From Bradyrhizobium iriomotense (GTDB lineage Bacteria > Pseudomonadota > Alphaproteobacteria > Rhizobiales > Xanthobacteraceae): a stretch of DNA of 64,000 nucleotides. Of the stretch, positions 40,587 through 47,474 are shown piece by piece. The notes beneath the pieces are model-generated. The model worked only from the letters and a program-made list of their open reading frames with translations. It was not told the DNA's origin and did no database searches. Both the position numbers and the translations under genes were made by a program. Numbering within the stretch: the stretch's first letter is position 1; each line of letters opens with the position of its first letter. The stretch is from the NCBI RefSeq assembly GCF_030160715.1, contig NZ_BSOW01000024.1:96016-160015 (forward strand). Direction: 5' to 3'.

Positions 40587-41465
40587 ATGGCAGAGATCAA
40601 GAAGGTCGGCGTGATCGGCGCGGGGCAGATGGGCAATGGCATCGCCCATGTCGCGGCGCTGGCCGGTTTCGACGTGGTGCTCAACGACATCTCGGCCGAC
40701 CGTCTGAAGTCGGGCATGGCCACCATCAACGGTAATCTGTTGCGCCAGGTCTCCAAGAAGGCCGTCAGCGAGGACGACAAGGCCAAGGCGCTGTCGCGCA
40801 TCACGCTCGCCGAGAAGCTCGATGACCTCGCCGACTGCGACCTCGTGATCGAGACTGCGGTCGAAAAGGAAGAGGTCAAGCGCAAGATCTTCCACGAGCT
40901 CTGCGCGATCCTGAAGCCCGAAGCGATCGTCGCCTCCGACACCTCCTCGATCTCGATCACCCGCCTTGCCGCGGCCACCGACCGCCCCGAGCGCTTCATC
41001 GGCATTCACTTCATGAATCCGGTGCCGCTGATGGAGCTGGTCGAGCTGATCCGCGGCATCGCCACCGATGATTCCACCTTCGAGGCCTCCAAGGCATTCG
41101 TTGCCAAGCTCGGCAAGCAGGTCGCGGTCTCCGAGGATTTCCCGGCCTTCATCGTCAACCGCATTCTGCTGCCGATGATCAACGAGGCGATCTACACGCT
41201 CTATGAAGGCGTCGGAAACGTCGAGGCGATCGACGCGGCGATGAAGCTGGGCGCCCATCATCCGATGGGCCCGCTGGAGCTGGCCGATTTCATCGGCCTC
41301 GACACCTGTCTCTCCATCATGCAGGTGCTGCATGAGGGGCTGGCCGACTCAAAATACCGCCCGTGCCCGCTGCTGGTGAAATACGTCGAAGCCGGCTGGC
41401 TCGGCCGCAAGACGCAGCGCGGCTTCTACGACTACCGCGGCGCCAAGCCGGTCCCGACGCGGTAA
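40587..41465 (+). CDS. 3-hydroxybutyryl-CoA dehydrogenase
   Basis: A 292-residue NAD(P)-dependent dehydrogenase. The N-terminal Rossmann motif is VIGAGQMGNGIAHVAA. The catalytic region has FIGIHFMNPVPLMELVE with the family His-Asn pair (IGIHFMNP), and the C-terminal domain carries the dimerisation helix HHPMGPLELADFIGLDT. It oxidises 3-hydroxybutyryl-CoA to acetoacetyl-CoA in the beta-oxidation/PHB cycle. The ATG at 40587 starts the conserved MAEIKKVGVIGAG sequence; a GTG at 40575 is an alternative. It follows etfBA after a terminator, in a metabolically consistent neighbourhood. Confidence 0.92.
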   Translation: MAEIKKVGVIGAGQMGNGIAHVAALAGFDVVLNDISADRLKSGMATINGNLLRQVSKKAVSEDDKAKALSRITLAEKLDDLADCDLVIETAVEKEEVKRKIFHELCAILKPEAIVASDTSSISITRLAAATDRPERFIGIHFMNPVPLMELVELIRGIATDDSTFEASKAFVAKLGKQVAVSEDFPAFIVNRILLPMINEAIYTLYEGVGNVEAIDAAMKLGAHHPMGPLELADFIGLDTCLSIMQVLHEGLADSKYRPCPLLVKYVEAGWLGRKTQRGFYDYRGAKPVPTR

Positions 41466-41474
41466 AGTCTTGTC

Positions 41475-41553
41475 ATTGCCGGGCTCGACCCGGCAATCCA
41501 TCCTTTCAAAAGAATCCTTTGTGTCGATGGATACGCGGGTCAAGCCCGCGTAT
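41475..41553. repeat. composite palindromic repeat, family C
   Basis: Two 9-bp hairpins occur: ATTGCCGGG/CCCGGCAAT (41475-41497) and ATACGCGGG/CCCGCGTAT (41531-41553), each with a 5-nt loop, in a short interval after the dehydrogenase gene. Related hairpins with CCGGCTTGACCGG centres lie at 50158-50264. Confidence 0.65.
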
Positions 41554-41631
41554 GACGAGTTATTGCTGGGCGAGCATCCACCTCTCGTTAACCCCTCGCC
41601 CCTAGGCTGCCGCCCGTACGAGGGTATGCGT

Positions 41632-41826
41632 ATGGACATGATGGCCATGGTCAGCAGCATGCTGACCGCTCAGCAAGGCGCGTTGCAGTCGAACATCGCG
41701 GCGACCGTGACGAAGCAGAACATGGATGCGGAGAAATCCGCCGTCCTGACGCTGCTCGGAGCCGGCCAGCCCTCGCGCGCCAATGTCGGCGCCGGCATCG
41801 GCAACAATCTCAACGTTACGGCCTAA
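41632..41826 (+). CDS. putative motility protein, YjfB-like
   Basis: A 64-residue protein with a Met-rich start (MDMMAMVSSMLTAQQGALQ) followed by SNIAATVTKQNMDAEKSAVLTLLGAGQPS. This matches the YjfB-type putative motility family, which consists of such short helical proteins, several of them found near flagellar genes. No flagellar gene lies nearby here. An ATG at 41626 could add two residues. It is preceded by a palindromic repeat and its stop overlaps the convergent tlpA stop region by 4 bases. Confidence 0.65.
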   Translation: MDMMAMVSSMLTAQQGALQSNIAATVTKQNMDAEKSAVLTLLGAGQPSRANVGAGIGNNLNVTA

Positions 41827-42524
41827 AGCGACGCGGCGGCAGGCTTCACCGCGGCCTGGATCAGCTTCAACGCGTCGTCGCTCGACCATTCGGCGGGGCC
41901 GGCGATGGTGGCGATCTCGCAGCCCTGCGGGTCGACAAGCACCGAGGTGGGCATGCCCAATGCCCGGCCTATGGCTTTAAGATCCTGGAAAACCTTGGCT
42001 TTCTGGTCGTTGAAATAGCCGAGACGGGTCAGGCCGGCCTCTTTCAGGAAAGTCTTGGGCTTCTCGGGGTCGCGGGTGTCGATATTGATCGCGACCACCT
42101 CGAAATTCGGCCCCGCAAGCTTGGTCTGGAGTCCCTCCAGCGCCGGCATTTCCTTCCGGCAGGGCACGCACCAGGTCGCCCAGAGGTTGACCAGCACGGT
42201 CTTGCCACGGAAGTCGGAGAGCTTCTTCGGCTGGCCGTCGGCGTCCTCGAAGGCGAGGTCAGGCAGCTTTAACGGGGCGGTCGCCATGGTCAGCGCGGCC
42301 ACCTCGCCATGGGCGAGCGGCGCGATCCTGCTGGCGGTCTGGACCGCGGCGCGGCAGGCCGGATCGCCCGCCGGCCCCCGCTTCAGGCCCAACCCGTACA
42401 GCGCGGCAAAGCCGACCAGGCCCCCGACCGCCACGGTGGCGATCACGAGGGGGATCCGGCGCGTGGCGGACCGCGCCTTCCGTTGGTCGAGCATGTCGTT
42501 GGGGTCGAGCATATCGTTTGTCAT
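41823..42524 (-). CDS. tlpA: membrane-anchored thioredoxin-like protein TlpA
   Basis: A 233-residue thioredoxin-fold protein with an N-terminal membrane anchor (IPLVIATVAVGGLVGFAALYG). The active site is WC119-V-P-C122 in NLWATWCVPCRKEM. Two further cysteines, C57 and C202 (DPQGCEIATIAGPAEW), correspond to the structural disulfide of TlpA. The sequence is very close to Bradyrhizobium japonicum TlpA, required for cytochrome aa3 assembly. The N-terminus has a short tandem duplication NDMLDPNDMLD; the true start may be at either following ATG. It is divergent from argH, consistent with the known neighbourhood. Confidence 0.9.
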   Translation of the reverse strand: MTNDMLDPNDMLDQRKARSATRRIPLVIATVAVGGLVGFAALYGLGLKRGPAGDPACRAAVQTASRIAPLAHGEVAALTMATAPLKLPDLAFEDADGQPKKLSDFRGKTVLVNLWATWCVPCRKEMPALEGLQTKLAGPNFEVVAINIDTRDPEKPKTFLKEAGLTRLGYFNDQKAKVFQDLKAIGRALGMPTSVLVDPQGCEIATIAGPAEWSSDDALKLIQAAVKPAAASL

Positions 42525-42627
42525 CCGGTCGCAGATATGGCTATCAGGGGCCTCTTAATACGGCTGGCTGCGGCCAGCAAACCTGCGGCACAGGCCGCAG
42601 CGAGCAGCAAGGCGTGAGCAGGGGATC

Positions 42628-44025
42628 ATGAGCAACAAGATGTGGGGCGGCCGGTTCTCGGAACGTCCCGACGAGATCATGGAGGAAATCAACGTCTCCA
42701 TCGACGTCGATCGTCACCTCTTCGCCCAGGACATTGCCGCGTCCAAGGCCCATGCCGCGATGCTCGCCGCTCAAGGCATCATCACGGCCTCTGATGCGAA
42801 AAATATCGGCAAGGGTCTAGACACGATTTTGTCAGAGATCGGCAAGGGCGGCTTCACGTTCAAGCGCGCGCTTGAGGACATCCATATGAATGTCGAGAGC
42901 CGCCTGTCCGAGCTGATCGGCCCCGCCGCCGGCCGCCTGCACACCGCACGCTCGCGCAACGACCAGGTCGCGACCGACTTCCGCCTTTATGTCCGCGATG
43001 TCATCGACGAGACCGATGCGGCGCTCGCTGCGTTCCAACAGGCGCTGGTGGAACGCGCGCTGGAACATGCCGCAACCGTCATGCCCGGCTTTACGCACTT
43101 GCAGACCGCGCAGCCCGTCACCTTCGGCCACCATCTGCTCGCCTATGTCGAGATGGCCGCGCGCGATCGCGGCCGCTTTCAGGATGCCCGCAAGCGGCTG
43201 AATGAATCTCCGCTGGGTGCCGCCGCGCTCGCCGGTACCTCGTTCCCGATCGACCGCCACGCCACCGCGAAAGCGCTTCTCTTCGACCGGCCGATGGCGA
43301 ATTCGCTCGATGCGGTCTCCGACCGCGACTTCGTGCTGGAGACGCTCTCCGCGGCCTCGATCTGTGCCGTGCACATGTCGCGCTTTGCGGAAGAGATCGT
43401 GATCTGGACCTCGCCGCTCGTGGGCCTCATCCGCCTCAGCGACAAGTTCACCACCGGCTCCTCGATCATGCCGCAGAAGCGCAACCCTGACGCCGCCGAG
43501 CTCGTGCGCGCCAAGACGGGGCGCGTCATCGGTGCGCTCAGCGGCCTCCTGATCGTGATGAAGGGCCTGCCGCTCGCCTATCAAAAGGACATGCAGGAGG
43601 ACAAGCAGGGCGCGATGGAGGGTTTTGCCGCGCTGTCGCTCGCGATCCGCGCCATGACGGGCATGGTCCGCGACCTCGTGCCGGATGAAGCCAAGATGAA
43701 GGCGGCGGCGGGGGAGGGCTATGCCACTGCGACCGATCTTGCCGACTGGCTGGTGCGGACGCTGAAAATGCCGTTCCGCGAGGCCCATCACGTCACCGGC
43801 CGCATCGTGGCGAAGGCCGCGAGCGATGGCGTCGCGCTCCATGAGCTTCCGCTCGAGGAAATGCAGGCGATCGAGCCGAAGATTACGAAGGACGTGCTCG
43901 GCGTGCTCTCGGTCGAATCGTCGGTGAAGAGCCGCACCAGCTTTGGCGGTACCGCGCCGAAGAACGTGACGGCTCAGGCCAAGGCCTGGGCGAAGCGCTT
44001 GGAAAAAGAGCGAAAATCGGGCTGA
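42628..44025 (+). CDS. argH: argininosuccinate lyase
   Basis: A 465-residue enzyme of the fumarase/aspartase superfamily that splits argininosuccinate into arginine and fumarate, the last step of arginine synthesis. The superfamily signature GSSIMPQKRNPDAAE occurs at about 281-296 with the catalytic Ser loop. The N-terminal MWGGRFSERPDEIMEEINVSI is diagnostic of ArgH, and TARSRNDQVATDFRLY is the first conserved region. It is monocistronic or first of a unit with the small lipoprotein and lysA, and divergent from tlpA. Confidence 0.95.
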   Translation: MSNKMWGGRFSERPDEIMEEINVSIDVDRHLFAQDIAASKAHAAMLAAQGIITASDAKNIGKGLDTILSEIGKGGFTFKRALEDIHMNVESRLSELIGPAAGRLHTARSRNDQVATDFRLYVRDVIDETDAALAAFQQALVERALEHAATVMPGFTHLQTAQPVTFGHHLLAYVEMAARDRGRFQDARKRLNESPLGAAALAGTSFPIDRHATAKALLFDRPMANSLDAVSDRDFVLETLSAASICAVHMSRFAEEIVIWTSPLVGLIRLSDKFTTGSSIMPQKRNPDAAELVRAKTGRVIGALSGLLIVMKGLPLAYQKDMQEDKQGAMEGFAALSLAIRAMTGMVRDLVPDEAKMKAAAGEGYATATDLADWLVRTLKMPFREAHHVTGRIVAKAASDGVALHELPLEEMQAIEPKITKDVLGVLSVESSVKSRTSFGGTAPKNVTAQAKAWAKRLEKERKSG

Positions 44026-44118
44026 GGGCAAAATTTCGCTTGTTTTTCATGGTCATCCGGCTCTCGCCAGAGCGCGCCAATCTCTGTATGGTGCGGCCCG
44101 CGTAGTGGGGATCTCGTC

Positions 44119-44412
44119 GTGACGTCAAAGTTTCGCCCGACCGGCTCGGGGTGGGCCATCATTGTCTTGAGCCTGAGCGCGCTGGCGCTGGCCGGCTGCG
44201 GCCGCAAGGGGCCGCTCGATCTGCCGCCGACCGCCTCCAACGCGTCCACGGCGAACGTTGCCCCGGCTCCCACCGACACGGAGACCGAGGCCCAGAAGAC
44301 GCCGAGCGTGTTCAATCCCACCTATGGTTCGGATGCTGCGCCCGCCGCTGCCAAGGGCAAGAAGAAATCGTTTGTCCTCGACCCGCTGCTGGACGAAAAG
44401 CCTGGCAAGTGA
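44119..44412 (+). CDS. small lipoprotein (LptM/YifL-like) between argH and lysA
   Basis: A 97-residue lipoprotein. The signal peptide ends in the lipobox LALAGCGRK, with lipidated Cys at about C31. The mature part RKGPLDLPP is the hallmark of LptM/YifL-type lipoproteins, a Pro-rich and then Lys-rich tail follows. It uses a GTG start at 44119. LptM is associated with LPS transport machinery assembly, although this relation is recent and the alphaproteobacterial members are often just called lipoproteins. The argH-lipoprotein-lysA order is conserved in bradyrhizobia. It is 23 bp before lysA. Confidence 0.8.
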   Translation: MTSKFRPTGSGWAIIVLSLSALALAGCGRKGPLDLPPTASNASTANVAPAPTDTETEAQKTPSVFNPTYGSDAAPAAAKGKKKSFVLDPLLDEKPGK

Positions 44413-44435
44413 GCCGGGATCACTGAGCGAACGCC

Positions 44436-45701
44436 ATGAACCATTTCGACTACCGCAACGGCGTCCTGCACGCCGAAGCGGTGAACCTTTCCGACCTCGC
44501 CGCGACCGTCGGCACGCCCTTCTATTGCTACTCGACCGCGACGCTCGAGCGGCATTACCGCGTCTTCACGGATGCTTTCGCCGGCGAGAAGGTTCTGGTC
44601 TGCTACGCCATGAAGGCGAACTCCAACCAGTCGGTGCTGCGCACGCTGGCCAAGCTTGGCGCTGGCGCCGATGTGGTCTCTGGCGGCGAGTTGAAGCGCG
44701 CGCTCGCTGCCGGTATCCCCGCTAGCAAGATCCTGTTCTCCGGCGTCGGCAAGACCGAGACCGAGCTGCGCGCGGCGCTCGCCGCCGATATCCTCTGCAT
44801 CAACGTCGAATCCGAGCCCGAGCTCGAGCTGCTGTCACGGCTCGCCAGCGAGATGGGCAAGACCGCGCGCATCTCCGTGCGCGTCAATCCGGACGTCGAC
44901 GCCGGCACGCACGCAAAAATCTCCACCGGCAAGTCCGAGAACAAGTTCGGTATCCCGATCGTCCACGCCCGTCAGGTGTATGCGCGGGCAGCCAAGCTGC
45001 CCGGCATCGAGGTGACCGGCACCGACGTGCATATCGGCAGCCAGATCACCGATCTCTCCAAGATGGAGATCGCGTTCCGCATCCTCGCCGAATTCGTCCA
45101 GGCGCTGCGCGCCGACGGCCACAACATCTCGCATGTCGATTTCGGCGGGGGCCTCGGCATTCCCTACTACATGGACCGCGAGGCGCCGCCCGCGCCCGCC
45201 GCCTATGCCGCCATGGTCAGGCGCATCACGCACAATCTCGGCTGCACGCTGATGTTCGAGCCGGGCCGCATGATCGTCGGCAATGCCGGCATCCTGGTCA
45301 CGAAGGTGATCTATGTGAAGCACGGCGACGGCAAGAACTTCGTCGTCATCGACGCTGCGATGAACGACCTGATCCGTCCGACGCTGTATGAAGCCCATCA
45401 CGACATCCTGCCGGTGACGCAGCCCGCCGCGGGCGCGCCGACGATTTTGGCCGACGTCGTCGGCCCGGTCTGCGAGACCGGCGACTACCTCGCGCTCGAC
45501 CGCACGCTGCCGACGCCGAAGCCGGGCGATCTGCTCGCGATCATGACCGCCGGCGCCTACGGTGCCGTGCAGGCCGGCACGTACAATACGCGGCCGCTGG
45601 TGCCGGAGGTGCTGGTCAAGGGCGATCAGTACGCGGTGGTGCGCCCCCGCATCGACGTCGAGCAGCTCATTGCGATGGACAAGCCGGCGCCGTGGCTGTG
45701 A
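44436..45701 (+). CDS. lysA: diaminopimelate decarboxylase
   Basis: A 421-residue PLP enzyme of the alanine-racemase fold that makes L-lysine from meso-diaminopimelate. The PLP lysine lies in VCYAMKANSNQSVL. The conserved glycine-rich VDFGGGLGIPYY binds the cofactor phosphate, and CETGDYLA carries the active-site Cys and Glu from the second subunit. MNHFDYRNGVLHAE is the standard N-terminus. It lies 23 bp after the small lipoprotein gene and is probably co-transcribed with argH. A palindromic repeat follows it. Confidence 0.95.
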   Translation: MNHFDYRNGVLHAEAVNLSDLAATVGTPFYCYSTATLERHYRVFTDAFAGEKVLVCYAMKANSNQSVLRTLAKLGAGADVVSGGELKRALAAGIPASKILFSGVGKTETELRAALAADILCINVESEPELELLSRLASEMGKTARISVRVNPDVDAGTHAKISTGKSENKFGIPIVHARQVYARAAKLPGIEVTGTDVHIGSQITDLSKMEIAFRILAEFVQALRADGHNISHVDFGGGLGIPYYMDREAPPAPAAYAAMVRRITHNLGCTLMFEPGRMIVGNAGILVTKVIYVKHGDGKNFVVIDAAMNDLIRPTLYEAHHDILPVTQPAAGAPTILADVVGPVCETGDYLALDRTLPTPKPGDLLAIMTAGAYGAVQAGTYNTRPLVPEVLVKGDQYAVVRPRIDVEQLIAMDKPAPWL

Positions 45702-45743
45702 CCGGTTAGAGCAGTACACCCCCGCCTCCTTCCCCAGTGTCGT

Positions 45744-45839
45744 CCTGGCGAAAGCCAGGGACCCATTACCCCAGGGATTGATTTGGCGCGAAGCTACTAA
45801 CCGCGGGTCTTCGCCAAACTCCTTTCTGTGGTAATGGGT
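45744..45839. repeat. palindromic repeat, family D
   Basis: A 6-bp GAAA-loop hairpin CCTGGC-GAAA-GCCAGG (45744-45759) is followed by ACCCATTACC (45761-45770), which pairs with GGTAATGGGT at 45830-45839. It fills the gap after lysA; a related hairpin lies at 46852-46877. Confidence 0.6.
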
Positions 45840-45907
45840 GCTGGATCTGCGCTTCGCTTGTCCGAGGGGATTGGTTTGCAAGCGAAAGCTACCTCCCCGC
45901 CAACCCG

Positions 45908-46798
45908 TCACCTCTTCCCGCCAACCACAACCCCCGCCTTCCTCTCGATCGGCTTGATCGCCGCTGTGAAATCCGAGGCTGCGCCTTCCTCGCTGATCAC
46001 GGTCTCCCAGAGACGCCCGACAGCATCCGCGACCTCCATCGACAGGCCGAGCTGCTTCATCTCCTCCAGCGCCAGCCGCACGTCCTTCACCATCAGCCCC
46101 GTCGCGAAGCCGAAGTCGAAGCTGCGCGGCAGGACCGAACGCGGAAACTTGTCGCGGCTTGCGGTATTCATGCCGGAGCCCGCATTGATGACGTCGATCA
46201 TCACGGCCGGATCGAGCCCGGCCTTCACGCCCATCACCACCGCTTCCGATGTCGCCACGATCGCGGTCGCCGAGAGGAAATTGTTCGCAAGCTTCATGGT
46301 CTGGGCCGCGCCCGGCTTCTCGCCGATGAAAAACACCTTTCCGATCACGTCGAGCGCGGCCTTGATGGTCTCGAACTCGCTCCGCGGTCCCGACACCATC
46401 ACGGCCAGCGTGCCCTTCTCCGCGCCGCCGACGCCGCCGGAGACGGGGCTGTCGATCTGGACGATGTCGCGTTTCGCCAGCAGGCCGTGAATCTTCACCG
46501 CCATCTGCGAGCCGACGGTCGACAGGTCGACGAAGCGCTTGATGCGCTTGCCTTCGATCACGCCGTTCGCATCGGTGGCGACCTCGAGCGAGGCTTGCAG
46601 CGACGGCAGGCTCGCCATCACGGTCTCGACCTGGTCGGCGACATCCTTCGGCGATGTTGCGGCCTTCGCACCGCGCGCGACCAGCGTGTCGAGGACCTCA
46701 TTTCGCGTATCGAACGCAACGAGCCGATGCCCCGCCTCGACGAGCCGCCGCGCCATCGGAAACCCCATGTTTCCGAGGCCGATGAATCCAATGTCCAT
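45908..46798 (-). CDS. NAD(P)-dependent 3-hydroxyisobutyrate dehydrogenase-like oxidoreductase
   Basis: A 296-residue beta-hydroxyacid dehydrogenase. The Rossmann motif is MDIGFIGLGNMGFPMARRLVEAGH, the substrate-binding segment DSPVSGGVGGAEKGTLAVMVSG has the family GG motif, and the catalytic Lys lies in MKLANNFLSATAIVA. It is of the HIBADH/tartronate semialdehyde reductase group; the exact substrate cannot be chosen. The ATG at 46798 is used, since the extension upstream is Gln-rich and unsupported. It lies 118 bp downstream of the carboxymuconolactone decarboxylase-like gene, with a palindromic hairpin at 46852 between them. Confidence 0.85.
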   Translation of the reverse strand: MDIGFIGLGNMGFPMARRLVEAGHRLVAFDTRNEVLDTLVARGAKAATSPKDVADQVETVMASLPSLQASLEVATDANGVIEGKRIKRFVDLSTVGSQMAVKIHGLLAKRDIVQIDSPVSGGVGGAEKGTLAVMVSGPRSEFETIKAALDVIGKVFFIGEKPGAAQTMKLANNFLSATAIVATSEAVVMGVKAGLDPAVMIDVINAGSGMNTASRDKFPRSVLPRSFDFGFATGLMVKDVRLALEEMKQLGLSMEVADAVGRLWETVISEEGAASDFTAAIKPIERKAGVVVGGKR

Positions 46799-46851
46799 GG
46801 TGTTTCCTTGTGTTTGTTGTTGTTGTCGAGACCGGAGCTCCAACCCTCGGT

Positions 46852-46877
46852 GTCGTCCTGGCTTTCGCCAGGACGAC
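46852..46877. repeat. short palindromic hairpin, family D
   Basis: Perfect 10-bp arms GTCGTCCTGG (46852-46861) and CCAGGACGAC (46868-46877) around a 6-nt loop, between two minus-strand genes. The centre resembles the hairpin at 45744. Confidence 0.65.
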
Positions 46878-46916
46878 GTCGGAGCAATGCTGTTGCGTCC
46901 CTTGCAGCGCTAGACT

Positions 46917-47300
46917 TCACGCCTTGCCATCGATCTCCGCAAACACTTCGCGCGCGATGCGAAAGCTGTCGACCGCGGCCGGCATGCCGCCGTAGATCGC
47001 GACCTGCATCAGGATCTCGCGGATTTCGTCGCGGGTGACGCCGTTGGTCAGCGCGCCCTTAAGGTGCGCGCGGAACTCGTGCTGGCGGTTGAGGATCGCG
47101 ATCATCGCGATGTTGAGCATGCTCCGGGTCTTGCGCGGCAGCTCCTCGCGGCCCCACACCGTGCCCCAGCAATATTCGTTGAGCATCTCCTGGAAGGGCC
47201 GGTTGAAGTCGTCGATGTTCTTCAGGGCATTGTTGACATAAGCCTCGCCCAGCACCGCTTTGCGAACTTCCAGCCCCTTGTCGTGCATCTTCTTGTCCAT
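46917..47300 (-). CDS. carboxymuconolactone decarboxylase (CMD/AhpD-like) family protein
   Basis: A 127-residue all-helical protein of the carboxymuconolactone decarboxylase family. The conserved segment LNIAMIAILNRQHEFRAHLKGALTNGVTRDEIREILMQVAIYGGMPA covers the catalytic region, lacking the CxxC of AhpD, so it is more like PcaC than a peroxidase partner. No beta-ketoadipate genes are adjacent, so its role in 4-carboxymuconolactone decarboxylation is not certain. The ATG at 47300 begins the domain. It lies upstream of the oxidoreductase gene on the same strand. Confidence 0.8.
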   Translation of the reverse strand: MDKKMHDKGLEVRKAVLGEAYVNNALKNIDDFNRPFQEMLNEYCWGTVWGREELPRKTRSMLNIAMIAILNRQHEFRAHLKGALTNGVTRDEIREILMQVAIYGGMPAAVDSFRIAREVFAEIDGKA

Positions 47301-47474
47301 GGCCTTCCTCGTATCTTGTCTTGCCTGACGGATGGTGGCCGAACCTACGGTGCCGAACACAACCAGTCACGCCTTCGTGTTATGCACCGCTCGGGTGCGG
47401 GGTCCCGTAGAGGAACGGGTGCCTCAGTGCTGCCGTTGTGCTAGGGTGTCGTTCCAGGCAACTTGGAGAGCTGA

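Noticed and set aside
42832..44031. A 399-residue minus-strand frame opposite argH
   Set aside because: Shadow of argH; no motif and no plausible ribosome site.
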